Positions 7,630 to 16,901 of a DNA stretch of 64,000 bases are shown here, in pieces. The position numbers were made by a program, and so were the translations under genes. Positions within the stretch are counted from its first letter, which is position 1, and every line of letters begins with the position of its first letter. The stretch is from contig NZ_CP117522.1 of NCBI RefSeq assembly GCF_031679605.1, positions 4,464,001-4,528,000 of the forward strand, read 5' to 3'. This DNA is from Streptomyces luomodiensis. Lineage in GTDB: Bacteria > Actinomycetota > Actinomycetes > Streptomycetales > Streptomycetaceae. The notes beneath the pieces were generated by a model. The model searched no databases. It was not told where the DNA came from and worked only from the letters and a program-made list of their open reading frames with translations.

Positions 7630-9215
7630 CGTGCGGTCGCACTCCTTTCCCTGGCGCGCAGTTCACGCCTCAGGATCTTGCCGGTGGCCGAGCGCGGCAC
7701 GGAGTCCGTGAACTCCACGCGGCGCACCTTCTTGTACGGGGCCACCTGCCCGGCAACGTACGCGATCAGGTCCTCCTCCGAGATCCGGGCCCCGGGCCCG
7801 CGCACCACATACGCCTTGGGGATCTCGTTGCCGTCCCCGTCCGTCACCCCGATCACGGCGGCGTCGGCGACGGCCTCATGGGCGAGCAGCACGGCCTCCA
7901 GGTCGGCCGGGGCGACCTGATAGCCCTTGTACTTGATCAGCTCCTTCACCCGGTCCACCACATACAGCCAGCCGTCCGCGTCCACGTGCCCGACATCGCC
8001 GGTGTGCAGCCAGCCCTCCGCGTCGATCATCGCGTCGGTGTCCTCGGGGCGGCCCAGATAGCCCTTCATCACCTGGGGGCCACGGATGACGATCTCGCCG
8101 TCCTCGCCCGCGGGGAGGTCCTCCCCGGTGTCCGGGTCCACGATGCGCATCTCGGTGCTCGGAAGCAGCTTTCCGACGGTGCCCTGTGGTGGGTTCTCCG
8201 CGTCGCGCGGCACCAGGTGGCAGGCCGGTGACAGTTCCGTCATCCCGAACCCCTGGAGCAGCGGCGGTACGCCGAGCCGCCGAGCGCACGCGTCCGCGAG
8301 CCGGGCGTCCAGCGGGGCCGCCGCGCTCAGCACGTACCGCACCGACGACAGGTCATGCCGGTCCACCGCCGGATGCTTGGCGAGCGCGAGCACGATCGGC
8401 GGGGCCACATAGAGCGCCTCGGCCCGGTGCTTCTCGGCCGCCGCGAGAAACTGGTCGAGTTCGAAGCGCGGCAGCACGATCACCGTGCCGCCGTTGCGCA
8501 GCGGCGCGTTCATGAGCGCCGTAAGGCCGTAGCTGTGGAAGAACGGCAGAACGGCCAGGACCCGCTCCCCCGGTTGGTTGGGGACCAGCGTCTCCACCTG
8601 GGCGATGTTGGTGGCGACGTTGCGGTGGGTGAGCATCACGCCCTTGGGGACGCCGGTGGTCCCGGAGGAGTACGGCAGCACCGCGACGTCCTCGGCCGGG
8701 TCGATCTCCACCACCGGTTCGGGCGCGGTGCTCGTCAGCATGGAGCGCAGTGAGCGGTGGCCGCTCGCCTCGTCGCAGACGAAGATCTCCCGTATTCCGC
8801 CCGCCCGTTCGGCGGCCTGCCGGGCCACGCCCAGCAGCGCCGAGACGGTGATGACCCAGGACGCGGCCGCGTCCCTGAGCTGCTTGGCGAACTCATCCGG
8901 CGTCGCCAGCGGATGCACCGTGGTCACCGCGGCACCGGTGCGGGTCGTGCCGTAGAACGCCGGTGGGTACATGACCGAGTTGGGGCTGTGCAGCGCCACC
9001 ACATCGCCCTTGCGCACCCCCGCCTCGGCGAGCGCGGCCCCGATGCGGCGGGAGGCGCGGTCCAGCGCGGCATAGCTCAGGGACACCCCGGTCACGCCGT
9101 CTATCAGGGCGGTCAGCTCGCCGAACTCCCCGGCCGCGCGGGCCAGTACGGCGTCGTGGATGGGCAGATCGACGAGCGGGACATCGGGATACTCGCTGCG
9201 CAGCACCGTGGCCAT
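7626..9215 (-). CDS. 4-coumarate:CoA ligase-like acyl-CoA synthetase
   Basis: A 529-residue ANL-superfamily ligase that would activate a carboxylic acid via an acyl-adenylate to its CoA thioester. Visible motifs are the P-loop-like YSSGTTGVPKGV, the GFGMTELS segment, GWLHTGDVGHVDADG, the hinge DRVKELIKYKGYQVAPADLE and the C-terminal catalytic lysine in RSATGKILRREL. GAGGGG lies 9 bases before ATG 9215. The S. coelicolor counterpart (remembered as SCO4383) was characterised as a cinnamate/4-coumarate:CoA ligase. In this operon it more likely supplies the acyl-CoA that the dehydrogenase and carboxylase process. Aromatic versus aliphatic substrate cannot be decided from sequence. Confidence 0.9.
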   Translation of the reverse strand: MATVLRSEYPDVPLVDLPIHDAVLARAAGEFGELTALIDGVTGVSLSYAALDRASRRIGAALAEAGVRKGDVVALHSPNSVMYPPAFYGTTRTGAAVTTVHPLATPDEFAKQLRDAAASWVITVSALLGVARQAAERAGGIREIFVCDEASGHRSLRSMLTSTAPEPVVEIDPAEDVAVLPYSSGTTGVPKGVMLTHRNVATNIAQVETLVPNQPGERVLAVLPFFHSYGLTALMNAPLRNGGTVIVLPRFELDQFLAAAEKHRAEALYVAPPIVLALAKHPAVDRHDLSSVRYVLSAAAPLDARLADACARRLGVPPLLQGFGMTELSPACHLVPRDAENPPQGTVGKLLPSTEMRIVDPDTGEDLPAGEDGEIVIRGPQVMKGYLGRPEDTDAMIDAEGWLHTGDVGHVDADGWLYVVDRVKELIKYKGYQVAPADLEAVLLAHEAVADAAVIGVTDGDGNEIPKAYVVRGPGARISEEDLIAYVAGQVAPYKKVRRVEFTDSVPRSATGKILRRELRARERSATAR

Positions 9216-9328
9216 GGGCGTTCCCCTCAGCTGTGATGTACCTACCTGTCCGTTCTGCCCTACCCGCGAGATCGGTACGGCGCCTGTCTGCCCACCCGTG
9301 GAAGTCGGCCTCCTGGGGAAGTTGGCCG

Positions 9329-10489
9329 TCAGTACGACTTCGGCAGGCCCAGGGTCTGGTGGGAGACGAAGTTGAGGATCATCTCCCGGCTGACGGGGGC
9401 GATCCGGGCCACCCGGGCGGCCGTGATCAGCCGGGCCAACCCGTATTCGGCGGTCAGGCCGTTGCCGCCGAGGGTGTGCACGGCCTGGTCCACCGCCTTC
9501 ACCGCGGCCTCCCCGGCCGCGTACTTGGCCATGTTGGCCGCCTCGCCGGCGCCCGCGTCATCGCCCGCGTCGTAGAGGTATGCCGCCTTCGCCATCATCA
9601 GCCGGGCCAGCTCCAGCTCGATATGGGCCTGGGCGAGGGGGTGGGCGATCGCCTGGTGGGCGCCGATGGGCTCCTTCCAGACCTGGCGGGTGCGGGCGTA
9701 GTCGACGGCCTTGTCGAGCGCGTAACGGCCCATGCCCAGCGCGAACGCCGCCGTCATGATGCGCTCGGGGTTGAGCCCCGCGAACAGCTGGAGCAGCCCG
9801 GCGTCCTCGTCGCCGACCAGCGCGTCGGCGGGCAGCCGTACGTCGTCCAGCACCACCTCGAACTGCTTCTCCGGGGCGGACAGTTCCATGGGGATGTGGT
9901 GGTGGGAGAAGCCGGGTGTCTCGCGCGGGACGATGAACAGGCAGGGCTTGAGCTTCCCGGTCCTGGAGTCCTCGGTGCGGCCGACGATCAGGGTCGCGTC
10001 GGCGATGTCCACACCGGAGATGAAGACCTTACGGCCGTTGAGTACCCAGCCGCCGCCCTCGTCCCGGCGGGCGACGGTGGTGATGCGGTGCGAGTTGGAC
10101 CCGGCGTCGGGCTCGGTGATGCCGAACGCCATGGTGATGCTGCCGTCGGCCAGACCGGGCAGCCAGCGCTCCTTCTGCTCGGCGGTGCCGAACCGGGCGA
10201 TGACGGTGCCGCAGATGGCGGGCGAGACGACCAGCATGAGCAGCGGGCAGCCCGCGGCGCCCAACTCCTCCAGGACGATGGACAGCTCGGTGATCCCGCC
10301 GCCCCCGCCGCCGTACTCCTCGGGCAGGTTGACGCCGAGATAGCCGAGCTTGCCGGCCTCGGCCCACAGGTCGAGGGGGCTGTCGCCCTCCTGGGGGCCG
10401 CCCGGGGCGTGCCCCTTGGCGAAGGACGAGACCGCGGCGCGGAGCGCCACGTGCTCCGGGGTGTCCACGGGCGTATGGGTGCTGGTCAT
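9329..10489 (-). CDS. acyl-CoA dehydrogenase
   Basis: A 386-residue FAD enzyme that introduces the alpha-beta double bond into an acyl-CoA. It shows the FAD/substrate segment AFGITEPDAGSNSHRIT, the GRKVFISG strand and, near the C terminus, LGGNGLTAEYGLARLI, whose Glu corresponds to the catalytic base of medium-chain enzymes. The start at 10489 has GGAGGAG just upstream. A 20-bp tandem duplication has copied this ribosome site and ATG, creating a seven-residue upstream ORF whose stop overlaps this start. It lies between the ligase and the biotin-carrying carboxylase subunit in the operon. Confidence 0.92.
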   Translation of the reverse strand: MTSTHTPVDTPEHVALRAAVSSFAKGHAPGGPQEGDSPLDLWAEAGKLGYLGVNLPEEYGGGGGGITELSIVLEELGAAGCPLLMLVVSPAICGTVIARFGTAEQKERWLPGLADGSITMAFGITEPDAGSNSHRITTVARRDEGGGWVLNGRKVFISGVDIADATLIVGRTEDSRTGKLKPCLFIVPRETPGFSHHHIPMELSAPEKQFEVVLDDVRLPADALVGDEDAGLLQLFAGLNPERIMTAAFALGMGRYALDKAVDYARTRQVWKEPIGAHQAIAHPLAQAHIELELARLMMAKAAYLYDAGDDAGAGEAANMAKYAAGEAAVKAVDQAVHTLGGNGLTAEYGLARLITAARVARIAPVSREMILNFVSHQTLGLPKSY

Positions 10490-10520
10490 GGACGGCTCCT
10501 CCTGGTCATGGACGGCTCCT
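10482..10520. repeat. 20-bp tandem duplication of a ribosome site and start codon
   Basis: CTGGTCATGGACGGCTCCT occurs at 10482-10500 and again at 10502-10520. Read on the minus strand, each copy is a GGAG site followed by an ATG. The upstream copy starts a mini-ORF, MTRRSRP, at 10509, whose TGA overlaps the dehydrogenase ATG in an ATGA junction. Confidence 0.85.
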
Positions 10521-10576
10521 GCCGCCGTGCGACGCGTGGTGCGGGCCGGGCGGGCTGTCGCGGTGCGCGCACGGGG

Positions 10577-12541
10577 TCACTCCTCCGGCGCCACGACGGC
10601 GAGCAGGGCTCCGACCTCGACCTGACGGCCGGTGGCGGCGTGCAGCGCGGTGAGCACTCCGGCAGCGGGCGCGGTGACGCGGTGCTCCATCTTCATGGCC
10701 TCCAGCCACAGCAGGGGCTGTCCGGCCGCGACCCGGTCCCCGACCGCCACCTCGGCGACCCGCACCACCGTGCCCGGCATGGGCGCCAGCAGCGAGCCCG
10801 GTTCGGTGCGGGCGGTGGGGTCGGGGAAGCGGGGCAGCGCGGTGAACGCGTGGCCGCCCTGGGGCGTGTCGACATAGCGGCGGTCCCCATAGGCCGCCAC
10901 CTCGAACGTCCGCCGGACGCCGGCCACGTCGAGGACGACCCGCCCCGGGTCGGCGCTCAGCAGCCGGACGCCGGGGAAACCTTCCGCGAGCAGCCCGTCA
11001 CGGGTGAGGCGGTAGCGCACCTCGTGCTCGGTGCCGTCCGGTTCGGCCCGGTAGCTCCGCAGCTGCGGCTGGGAGGGGACGTTGCGCCAGCCGCCCAGCC
11101 GCCCGGCCACGGTCGCCGGCCGCCGCGCCGCGTCGGCCAGGGCGGCGGCGAGGGCGGCGAGCGGGACCGCCCGATCGTCGTCACCGCCTCGGGGGGAATC
11201 GGCGGCGGAGGCGGAGTCCGAGGCGGTGGCCGACGCGGTGAGTTCGGGCAGATGGCGTTCGAGGAAGCCGGTGTCCATCCGGGCCGCCTCGAACTCCGGG
11301 TGGCGCAGGGCCCGCACCAGCAGCTCCCGGTTGGTCACCGGACCGTGCAGCCGGGCCCGCTCCAGCCCGTGGGCCAGCCGCCGCACGGCCTCGGCGCGGG
11401 TCGGGGCGACGGCGATGACCTTGGCCAGCATCGGGTCGTAGTGGACGCCGATCGCGTCCCCGTCGGCCGGCCCGGAGTCGACCCGCAGCCCGGCGATCTC
11501 CAGCCGGTGCATGATCCCGGTCTGCGGCTGCCAGTCGCGCGCCGGGTCCTCGGCGTACAGCCGCGCCTCGACGGCGTGCCCCCGTGGCGCCGGGGGCTCG
11601 GCGTCGAGGGCCGCCCCCTCCGCGATCCGCAGTTGCAGCGCCACCAGGTCAAGTCCGTAGATCTCCTCGGTGACCGGATGCTCCACCTGGAGGCGGGTGT
11701 TCATCTCCAGGAAGTACGCCCGTCCCGCCGCCGAGACCAGGAACTCCACCGTGCCCGCGCCCTCGTAGCCGATGGCGCGCGCCGCGTTCGCCGCCGACTC
11801 GGTCAGGGTGCGCCGCAGTTCCTCGTCCAGCCCGGGGGCCGGGGCCTCCTCGATGACCTTCTGGTGGCGGCGCTGGAGGGAGCAGTCCCGGGTGCCCAGG
11901 GTCCAGACGGTGCCGTGGGTGTCGGCGAGCACCTGGACCTCGACATGGCGGGCGCCCTCCATATAGGGCTCCACGAAGATCTCGCCGTCGCCGAAGGCGG
12001 AGGCCGCCTCGGCGCGGGCGGAGTCGAGTGCGGCGGGGAGCGCGTCCAGGTCGCGGACCACCCGCATGCCACGGCCGCCGCCGCCCGCCGCCGCCTTGAC
12101 GAGCACGGGCAGATCACCGGCGGTGACCCCGGCCGGGTCGAGCGGATCGAGCAGCGGGACGCCCGCCTTGCGCATGAGCTCCTTGGCGCGGGTCTTGGAG
12201 GCCATGGCCTCCATCGCCTCGGGCGGCGGCCCCACCCACACCAGCCCCGCGTCCCTGACGGCGCGCGCGAAGTCGGCGTGCTCGGAGAGGAAGCCGTAGC
12301 CGGGGTGAACGGCGTCGGCCCCGGCGGCCAGGGCGGCCTTGACGAGGAGATCACCGCGCAGATACGTGTCCGCCGGGGCGTCGCCCGGCAGCCTTACGGC
12401 GGTGTCGGCCTCCCGCGCGTGGGGCGCGGCGGCGTCCGCGTCGGAGTGGACCGCGACGGTGGCGATGCCGAGGTCGCGGCAGGTGCGGACGATACGCCGC
12501 GCTATCTCGGCGCGGTTGGCGACCAGGAGGGAACGGATCAC
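10577..12541 (-). CDS. acyl-CoA carboxylase alpha subunit (biotin carboxylase plus BCCP)
   Basis: A 654-residue biotin-dependent subunit. An N-terminal biotin carboxylase (about 1-445: LLVANRAEIARRIVRTC, the glycine-rich ATP loop AAAGGGGRGMRVV, and EMNTRLQVEHPVTE) is joined by a linker to a C-terminal biotinyl domain with the biotin-lysine motif EAMKMEH about 35 residues from the end. It carboxylates biotin using ATP and bicarbonate for transfer by the beta subunit encoded just upstream. GTG 12541 is chosen because GAGGAA precedes it and the protein then starts directly at the domain. Similarity is to methylcrotonyl/geranyl-CoA carboxylase alpha chains; acetyl- or propionyl-CoA carboxylase is less likely in this context. 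Confidence 0.92.
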   Translation of the reverse strand: MIRSLLVANRAEIARRIVRTCRDLGIATVAVHSDADAAAPHAREADTAVRLPGDAPADTYLRGDLLVKAALAAGADAVHPGYGFLSEHADFARAVRDAGLVWVGPPPEAMEAMASKTRAKELMRKAGVPLLDPLDPAGVTAGDLPVLVKAAAGGGGRGMRVVRDLDALPAALDSARAEAASAFGDGEIFVEPYMEGARHVEVQVLADTHGTVWTLGTRDCSLQRRHQKVIEEAPAPGLDEELRRTLTESAANAARAIGYEGAGTVEFLVSAAGRAYFLEMNTRLQVEHPVTEEIYGLDLVALQLRIAEGAALDAEPPAPRGHAVEARLYAEDPARDWQPQTGIMHRLEIAGLRVDSGPADGDAIGVHYDPMLAKVIAVAPTRAEAVRRLAHGLERARLHGPVTNRELLVRALRHPEFEAARMDTGFLERHLPELTASATASDSASAADSPRGGDDDRAVPLAALAAALADAARRPATVAGRLGGWRNVPSQPQLRSYRAEPDGTEHEVRYRLTRDGLLAEGFPGVRLLSADPGRVVLDVAGVRRTFEVAAYGDRRYVDTPQGGHAFTALPRFPDPTARTEPGSLLAPMPGTVVRVAEVAVGDRVAAGQPLLWLEAMKMEHRVTAPAAGVLTALHAATGRQVEVGALLAVVAPEE

Positions 12542-12552
12542 GGGTTCCTCAC

Positions 12553-14151
12553 TCACATCCGGAAGACACCGAAGCCACCACGCGCCCCCTCGACCGGCGC
12601 GGTGTGCAGGGCGGACAGACACAGGCCGAGGACGGTGCGGGTGTCGCGCGGGTCGATGACGCCGTCGTCGTAGAGCCGCCCGGAGAGGAAGAGCGGCAGC
12701 GACTCGGACTCGATCTGCTGCTCCACCATGGCGCGCAGTGCGGCATCGGCCTCCTCGTCGTACGGCTGCCCCTTCGCGGCGGCGGACTGCCGGGCGACGA
12801 TCGACATCACCCCGGCGAGCTGCTGCGGGCCCATGACGGCGGACTTGGCGCTGGGCCAGGCGAAGAGGAAGCGGGGGTCGTACGCGCGGCCGCACATCCC
12901 GTAGTGGCCGGCGCCGTACGAGGCGCCGATGAGCACGGACAGATGCGGTACCCGGGAGTTGGAGACGGCGTTGATCATCATGGCGCCGTGTTTGATGATC
13001 CCGCCCTGCTCGTAGTCGCGGCCGACCATGTAGCCGGTGGTGTTGTGCAGGAAGAGCAGCGGGATGTCACGCTGGTTGGCGAGCTGGATGAACTGCGCGG
13101 CCTTCTGGGACTCCTCGCTGAACAGCACCCCCTGGGCGTTGGCCAGGATCCCGACCGGATAGCCGTGCAGCGCGGCCCAGCCGGTGGCCAGGCTGCGCCC
13201 GTACAGCGGCTTGAACTCGTCGAAGTCCGAGCCGTCGACGATCCGGGCGATCACCTCGCGCGGATCGAAGGGGATCTTGAGGTCGCCGGGGACGATGCCG
13301 AGCAGTTCCTCGGCGTCGTACTTGGGCGGTTCGGCGGGTCCCGGATCGGGGTGAGCCTTGCGCCAGTTGAGCCGGGCGACGACCCTGCGGGCCTGGCGCA
13401 GCGCGTCGGGTTCGTCGGTGGCGAAGTAGTCGGCGAGGCCCGAGGTGCGGGCGTGCATCTCGGCGCCGCCCAGCGATTCGTCGTCGCTCTCCTCACCGGT
13501 GGCCATCTTCACCAGCGGCGGACCGCCCAGGAAGACCTTGGAGCGCTCCTTGACCATGATCACGTGGTCGGACATCCCGGGGATGTACGCGCCACCGGCG
13601 GTGGAGTTGCCGAAGACCACGGCGATGGTGGGGATGCCTGCAGCGGACAGCCGGGTGAGATCGCGGAAGAGCGCCCCGCCGGGGATGAAGATCTCCTTCT
13701 GGGAGGGGAGATCGGCGCCGCCGGACTCGACGAGGCTGACGACCGGGAGCCGGTTGGCGCGGGCGATCTCATGGGCGCGCAGCGACTTCTTGAGCGTCCA
13801 GGGGTTGCTGGACCCGCCCCGTACGGTCGGGTCGTTGGCGCTGATCAGACACTCCACGCCGGAGATCACCCCGATGCCGGTGACGATCGAGGCGCCGACC
13901 GGATACTCGCTGCCCCAGCCGGCCAGCGGGGACAGCTCCAGGAACGGGGTGTCCGGGTCCAGCAGCAGCTCGATCCGCTCGCGGACGAGCAGCTTGCCGC
14001 GCTTGCGGTGGCGCTGGACGTACTTCTCCCCGCCCCCGGCGAGCGCCTTGGCGTGCTCGCCCTCCAGTTCGGCGAGCTTGCCGAGCATCGCCTCCCGATG
14101 GGCCGTGTAGTCGGCGCCTGCGGGGTCGAGCGCGGACGCGAGCACGGTCAC
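12553..14151 (-). CDS. acyl-CoA carboxylase beta subunit (carboxyltransferase, methylcrotonyl/geranyl type)
   Basis: A 532-residue carboxyltransferase that moves the carboxyl group from biotin to an acyl-CoA. Two crotonase-like halves are visible: an N-terminal half with STAGGAYIPGMSDH and FLGGPPLVKMATGEE, and a C-terminal half with SYGAGHYGMCGRAYDPRF. The PPLVKMATGEE and GGAEMHARTSG stretches resemble methylcrotonyl-CoA carboxylase more than propionyl-CoA carboxylase. GTG 14151 is chosen because it overlaps the AtuA stop (GTGA) and has GGAGGT 6 bases upstream; an in-frame ATG 14 codons earlier lacks this. Methylcrotonyl-CoA versus geranyl-CoA as substrate is undecided. Confidence 0.92.
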   Translation of the reverse strand: MTVLASALDPAGADYTAHREAMLGKLAELEGEHAKALAGGGEKYVQRHRKRGKLLVRERIELLLDPDTPFLELSPLAGWGSEYPVGASIVTGIGVISGVECLISANDPTVRGGSSNPWTLKKSLRAHEIARANRLPVVSLVESGGADLPSQKEIFIPGGALFRDLTRLSAAGIPTIAVVFGNSTAGGAYIPGMSDHVIMVKERSKVFLGGPPLVKMATGEESDDESLGGAEMHARTSGLADYFATDEPDALRQARRVVARLNWRKAHPDPGPAEPPKYDAEELLGIVPGDLKIPFDPREVIARIVDGSDFDEFKPLYGRSLATGWAALHGYPVGILANAQGVLFSEESQKAAQFIQLANQRDIPLLFLHNTTGYMVGRDYEQGGIIKHGAMMINAVSNSRVPHLSVLIGASYGAGHYGMCGRAYDPRFLFAWPSAKSAVMGPQQLAGVMSIVARQSAAAKGQPYDEEADAALRAMVEQQIESESLPLFLSGRLYDDGVIDPRDTRTVLGLCLSALHTAPVEGARGGFGVFRM

Positions 14152-15890
14152 AGCAATACCTCCGGTATGTCCAGGTGGCGTGAGCGCAGCCATTCGCCGA
14201 CGGCCTTGGCCTGCGGGTCGAAACGGGCCTGCTCGGCGACGCCCTCGCCGAGCAGCCCGTCCACGACGAAGTTCAGGGCGCGCAGATGGGGCAGCAAATG
14301 GCGGGTGACGGTCAGCGGGGCCGTCTCCGGGAGCAGCTCCCGCAGCCGGTCGACGGTGAGGGTGTGGGCCAGCCAGCGCCAGGCGTCCTCGCCGCGCGCC
14401 CAGACGCCGATGTTGGCGCTGCCGCCCTTGTCACCACTGCGGGCCCCGGCGACCGCGCCGAGCGGGGCGCGGCGGGTCGGCAGGCCGGGCGGGAGGGGCG
14501 GGGGCAGCGGGGGCCGGCCCACCGGGTCTTCGGGGACGGGGGCGGGGGCGTCCGGGGCCGGGGCGACGGGGACGGCTGGGGCGACGGCCGGGGGGATGGT
14601 CCGCCGGGAGCCGTCCGGCAGCACGGCGGTGTGCGGCACGGTGTCGGCCGGGAGGTACACGGCCTCGAAGACGCCGTAGGGCGAGCCCTTCCCCGGTGGG
14701 GCGGTCACATGGAAGCCGGGAACGCTCGCGAGGGCCAGTTCGACGGCCGCGCCGCTGATCGCCCGCCCCACCGCCGCCGGGTCCCGGTCACGGACCACCA
14801 GCCGCAGCAGCGCGCTCGCCTCCTCCTGCACGGCCGCGTCGGGGTGGTCGGTACGGGACAGGGTCCAGCGGACGTCGGCGGGGCGGCGCTTGCTCATCGC
14901 CCCCTCCATCTGGTCCCGTACGAGCGCCGCCTTGGCCTCGATGTCGAGGCCGGTGAGCACGAACACCACCTCGTTGCGGTGGCCGCCGAGCCGGGTCAGC
15001 CCGGCCTTGAGGGTGCCGGGCGGCGCCTCGCCCCGTACGCCGTGGACGCGCACCCGGTCCGGCCCGTCCGGGGTGAGCCGCACCGAGTCCAGCCGGGCGG
15101 TGACGTCCGGGCCGACGTAGCGGGCCCCCGCCGTCTCGTAGAGGAGCTGGGCGGTGACCGTCCCGACCGTGACGGCGCCGCCCGTCCCCGGATGCTTGGT
15201 GATCACGCTGGAGCCGTCGGGGTGGATCTCGGCGAGCGGGAAGCCGGGGCGGCGTACGTCGTGAAGCTCGGTGAAGAAGGAGTAGTTGCCGCCGGTCGCC
15301 TGGGTACCGCACTCCAGGATGTGCCCGGCGACCACGGCTCCGGCGAGCGCGTCCCAGTCGTCGGCGGCCCATCCGAAGTGCGCGGCGGCCGGGCCCGTCA
15401 CCAGCGCGGCGTCCGTCACCCGCCCGGTGACCACCACCTCCGCGCCGCCGCGCAGACACTCCGCGATCCCGGCCCCGCCCAGGTAGGCGTTGGCGGTGAC
15501 CACGCCCGGCCCCCAGTCACGGGCGCCGAGGAGGTCGTCCCCCTCGACATGGGCCACCCGGCAGCCGACGCCGAGCCGGTCGGCGAGGTCGCGTATCGCG
15601 TCGGCCAGCCCGGCCGGGTTGAGTCCGCCCGCGTTGGTGACGAGCCGTACGCCGCGCTCCATGGCGAGCCCCAGGGTGTCCTCGAGCTGGCGCAGAAAGG
15701 TGGTGGCATAGCCGCGCGCCGGGTCCTTGGCGCGGTCCCGGCCCAGGATGAGCATGGTCAGCTCGGCGAGATAGTCCCCGGTCAGCACGTCCAGGGGGCC
15801 GCCGGTGAGCATCTCGCGCAACGCGTCGAAGCGGTCGCCGTAGAAGCCGGAGGCGTTGCCGATGCGGAGGGGGGCGGGCGACGGGGTCAC
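14148..15890 (-). CDS. AtuA-like acyclic terpene utilisation protein (DUF1446)
   Basis: A 580-residue cytoplasmic protein of the DUF1446/AtuA family. The N-terminal family signature is visible: RIGNASGFYGDR and later LVTNAGGLNPAGLA and GRVTDAALV. AtuA is required for citronellol/geraniol catabolism in Pseudomonas, where it sits with geranyl-CoA carboxylase genes; its biochemical step is not established. A Pro/Ala-rich linker near residues 440-475 joins the main domain to a smaller C-terminal one (GARSGDKGGSANIGVW). It overlaps the genes on both sides by 4 bases, so all three are translationally coupled. Confidence 0.88.
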   Translation of the reverse strand: MTPSPAPLRIGNASGFYGDRFDALREMLTGGPLDVLTGDYLAELTMLILGRDRAKDPARGYATTFLRQLEDTLGLAMERGVRLVTNAGGLNPAGLADAIRDLADRLGVGCRVAHVEGDDLLGARDWGPGVVTANAYLGGAGIAECLRGGAEVVVTGRVTDAALVTGPAAAHFGWAADDWDALAGAVVAGHILECGTQATGGNYSFFTELHDVRRPGFPLAEIHPDGSSVITKHPGTGGAVTVGTVTAQLLYETAGARYVGPDVTARLDSVRLTPDGPDRVRVHGVRGEAPPGTLKAGLTRLGGHRNEVVFVLTGLDIEAKAALVRDQMEGAMSKRRPADVRWTLSRTDHPDAAVQEEASALLRLVVRDRDPAAVGRAISGAAVELALASVPGFHVTAPPGKGSPYGVFEAVYLPADTVPHTAVLPDGSRRTIPPAVAPAVPVAPAPDAPAPVPEDPVGRPPLPPPLPPGLPTRRAPLGAVAGARSGDKGGSANIGVWARGEDAWRWLAHTLTVDRLRELLPETAPLTVTRHLLPHLRALNFVVDGLLGEGVAEQARFDPQAKAVGEWLRSRHLDIPEVLL

Positions 15891-16816
15891 GGGGCGCCTC
15901 CGGCGCGGTGTTCGGCGGCGTCGCGTTCCGCTCCTCCCGCGACGCGGCCTGCGGAGGCGTCACCCGGGGCACTGCCGCCCGGCTCACCACCGCCCCCCTG
16001 ATGGCCCGTGCCGCCCACCGCGTGCTCCGTCCGCTGCCCCGGGGCGCGGCCCTTGCCGGGCGGGCCCGCGAACGCCTGCGCGATGTCCAGCCAGCGGTCC
16101 GCGTCCGGCCCCTCGGCCCGTACGGCCAGATCGTCGCGGTGCGCCCGCTGGGTCACCAGCAGGCAGAAGTCCAGCGCGGGCCCGGTCACCCGCTGGGCCG
16201 CGTCCTCGGGGCCGTACGTCCACACCTCACCGTGCGGGCCGGTGAGTTCGACCCGGAACTCCTCGGCCGGCGGCTCCAGCCCCCGCGCCGCGTACGCGTA
16301 ACCCCGCGCCCGGACCCCGATCCGGGCCACATGGCGCAGCCGGGCGGTGGGGGCCCGGCGCACGCCCAGCGCGTCGGCGACGTCCTGGCCGTGCGCCCAG
16401 GTCTCCATCAGCCGGGCCGTCGCCATCGACATCACGCTCATCGGCGGCCCGTACCACGGCAGCCGGGCGCGCGGCGGCTGCGCCGCCAGGCTGCGGAGCA
16501 GCCGCTCCCGGCCCTCCCGCCACCGGCTGAGCAGCGCCTCGGGCCCCAGGGCCACGCCGCGCTCCGCGCCCTCGTCCACGAACGCGTCCGGAGCGGCCCA
16601 CGCCTTGCGCACCTCGTCGGCGAACCCCTGGGGGTCCTCGGCGGCCTGCACGGCCCGCTCGTCGGTCCAGGCGAGATGGGCGATCTGATGCGCGACGGTC
16701 CACCCGGGCGCAGGCGTCGCCGTCCGCCACGCCACGTTTCCGAGCCCGGCCACCAGGCCGTCCAACTCATCCCCCTCCGCCCGCAGATCGGCGAGCAGAG
16801 CCTCCGTCTCGGACAC
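15887..16816 (-). CDS. TIGR03084-family metal-binding protein (MDMPI/DinB-like fold)
   Basis: A 309-residue protein, first gene of the acyl-CoA operon. The N-terminal four-helix domain of the mycothiol-dependent maleylpyruvate isomerase/DinB type shows the metal-ligand pattern in WTVAHQIAHLAWTD (near residue 40) and ETWAHGQDVADAL (near 145). The family's reaction is not known to me; such proteins often accompany thiol- or CoA-ester chemistry. About 50 Gly/Ala/His-rich residues at the C terminus are low complexity. It overlaps the AtuA start by 4 bases. A TetR-type palindrome lies 86 bases upstream of its ATG. Confidence 0.82.
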   Translation of the reverse strand: MSETEALLADLRAEGDELDGLVAGLGNVAWRTATPAPGWTVAHQIAHLAWTDERAVQAAEDPQGFADEVRKAWAAPDAFVDEGAERGVALGPEALLSRWREGRERLLRSLAAQPPRARLPWYGPPMSVMSMATARLMETWAHGQDVADALGVRRAPTARLRHVARIGVRARGYAYAARGLEPPAEEFRVELTGPHGEVWTYGPEDAAQRVTGPALDFCLLVTQRAHRDDLAVRAEGPDADRWLDIAQAFAGPPGKGRAPGQRTEHAVGGTGHQGGGGEPGGSAPGDASAGRVAGGAERDAAEHRAGGAP

Positions 16817-16901
16817 GCGTCGCTCCCGTCTCGTCGGGTCTGCCGTGTGTCGGCTTCTTCATTTCTTGTCGAGCGAGGGTGGCAGCGCGGCGAGAAACAA
16901 T

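Noticed and set aside
9233..12673. A long plus-strand open frame antisense to the dehydrogenase and carboxylase genes
   Set aside because: Antisense shadow of two strongly supported enzymes; no recognisable protein features.
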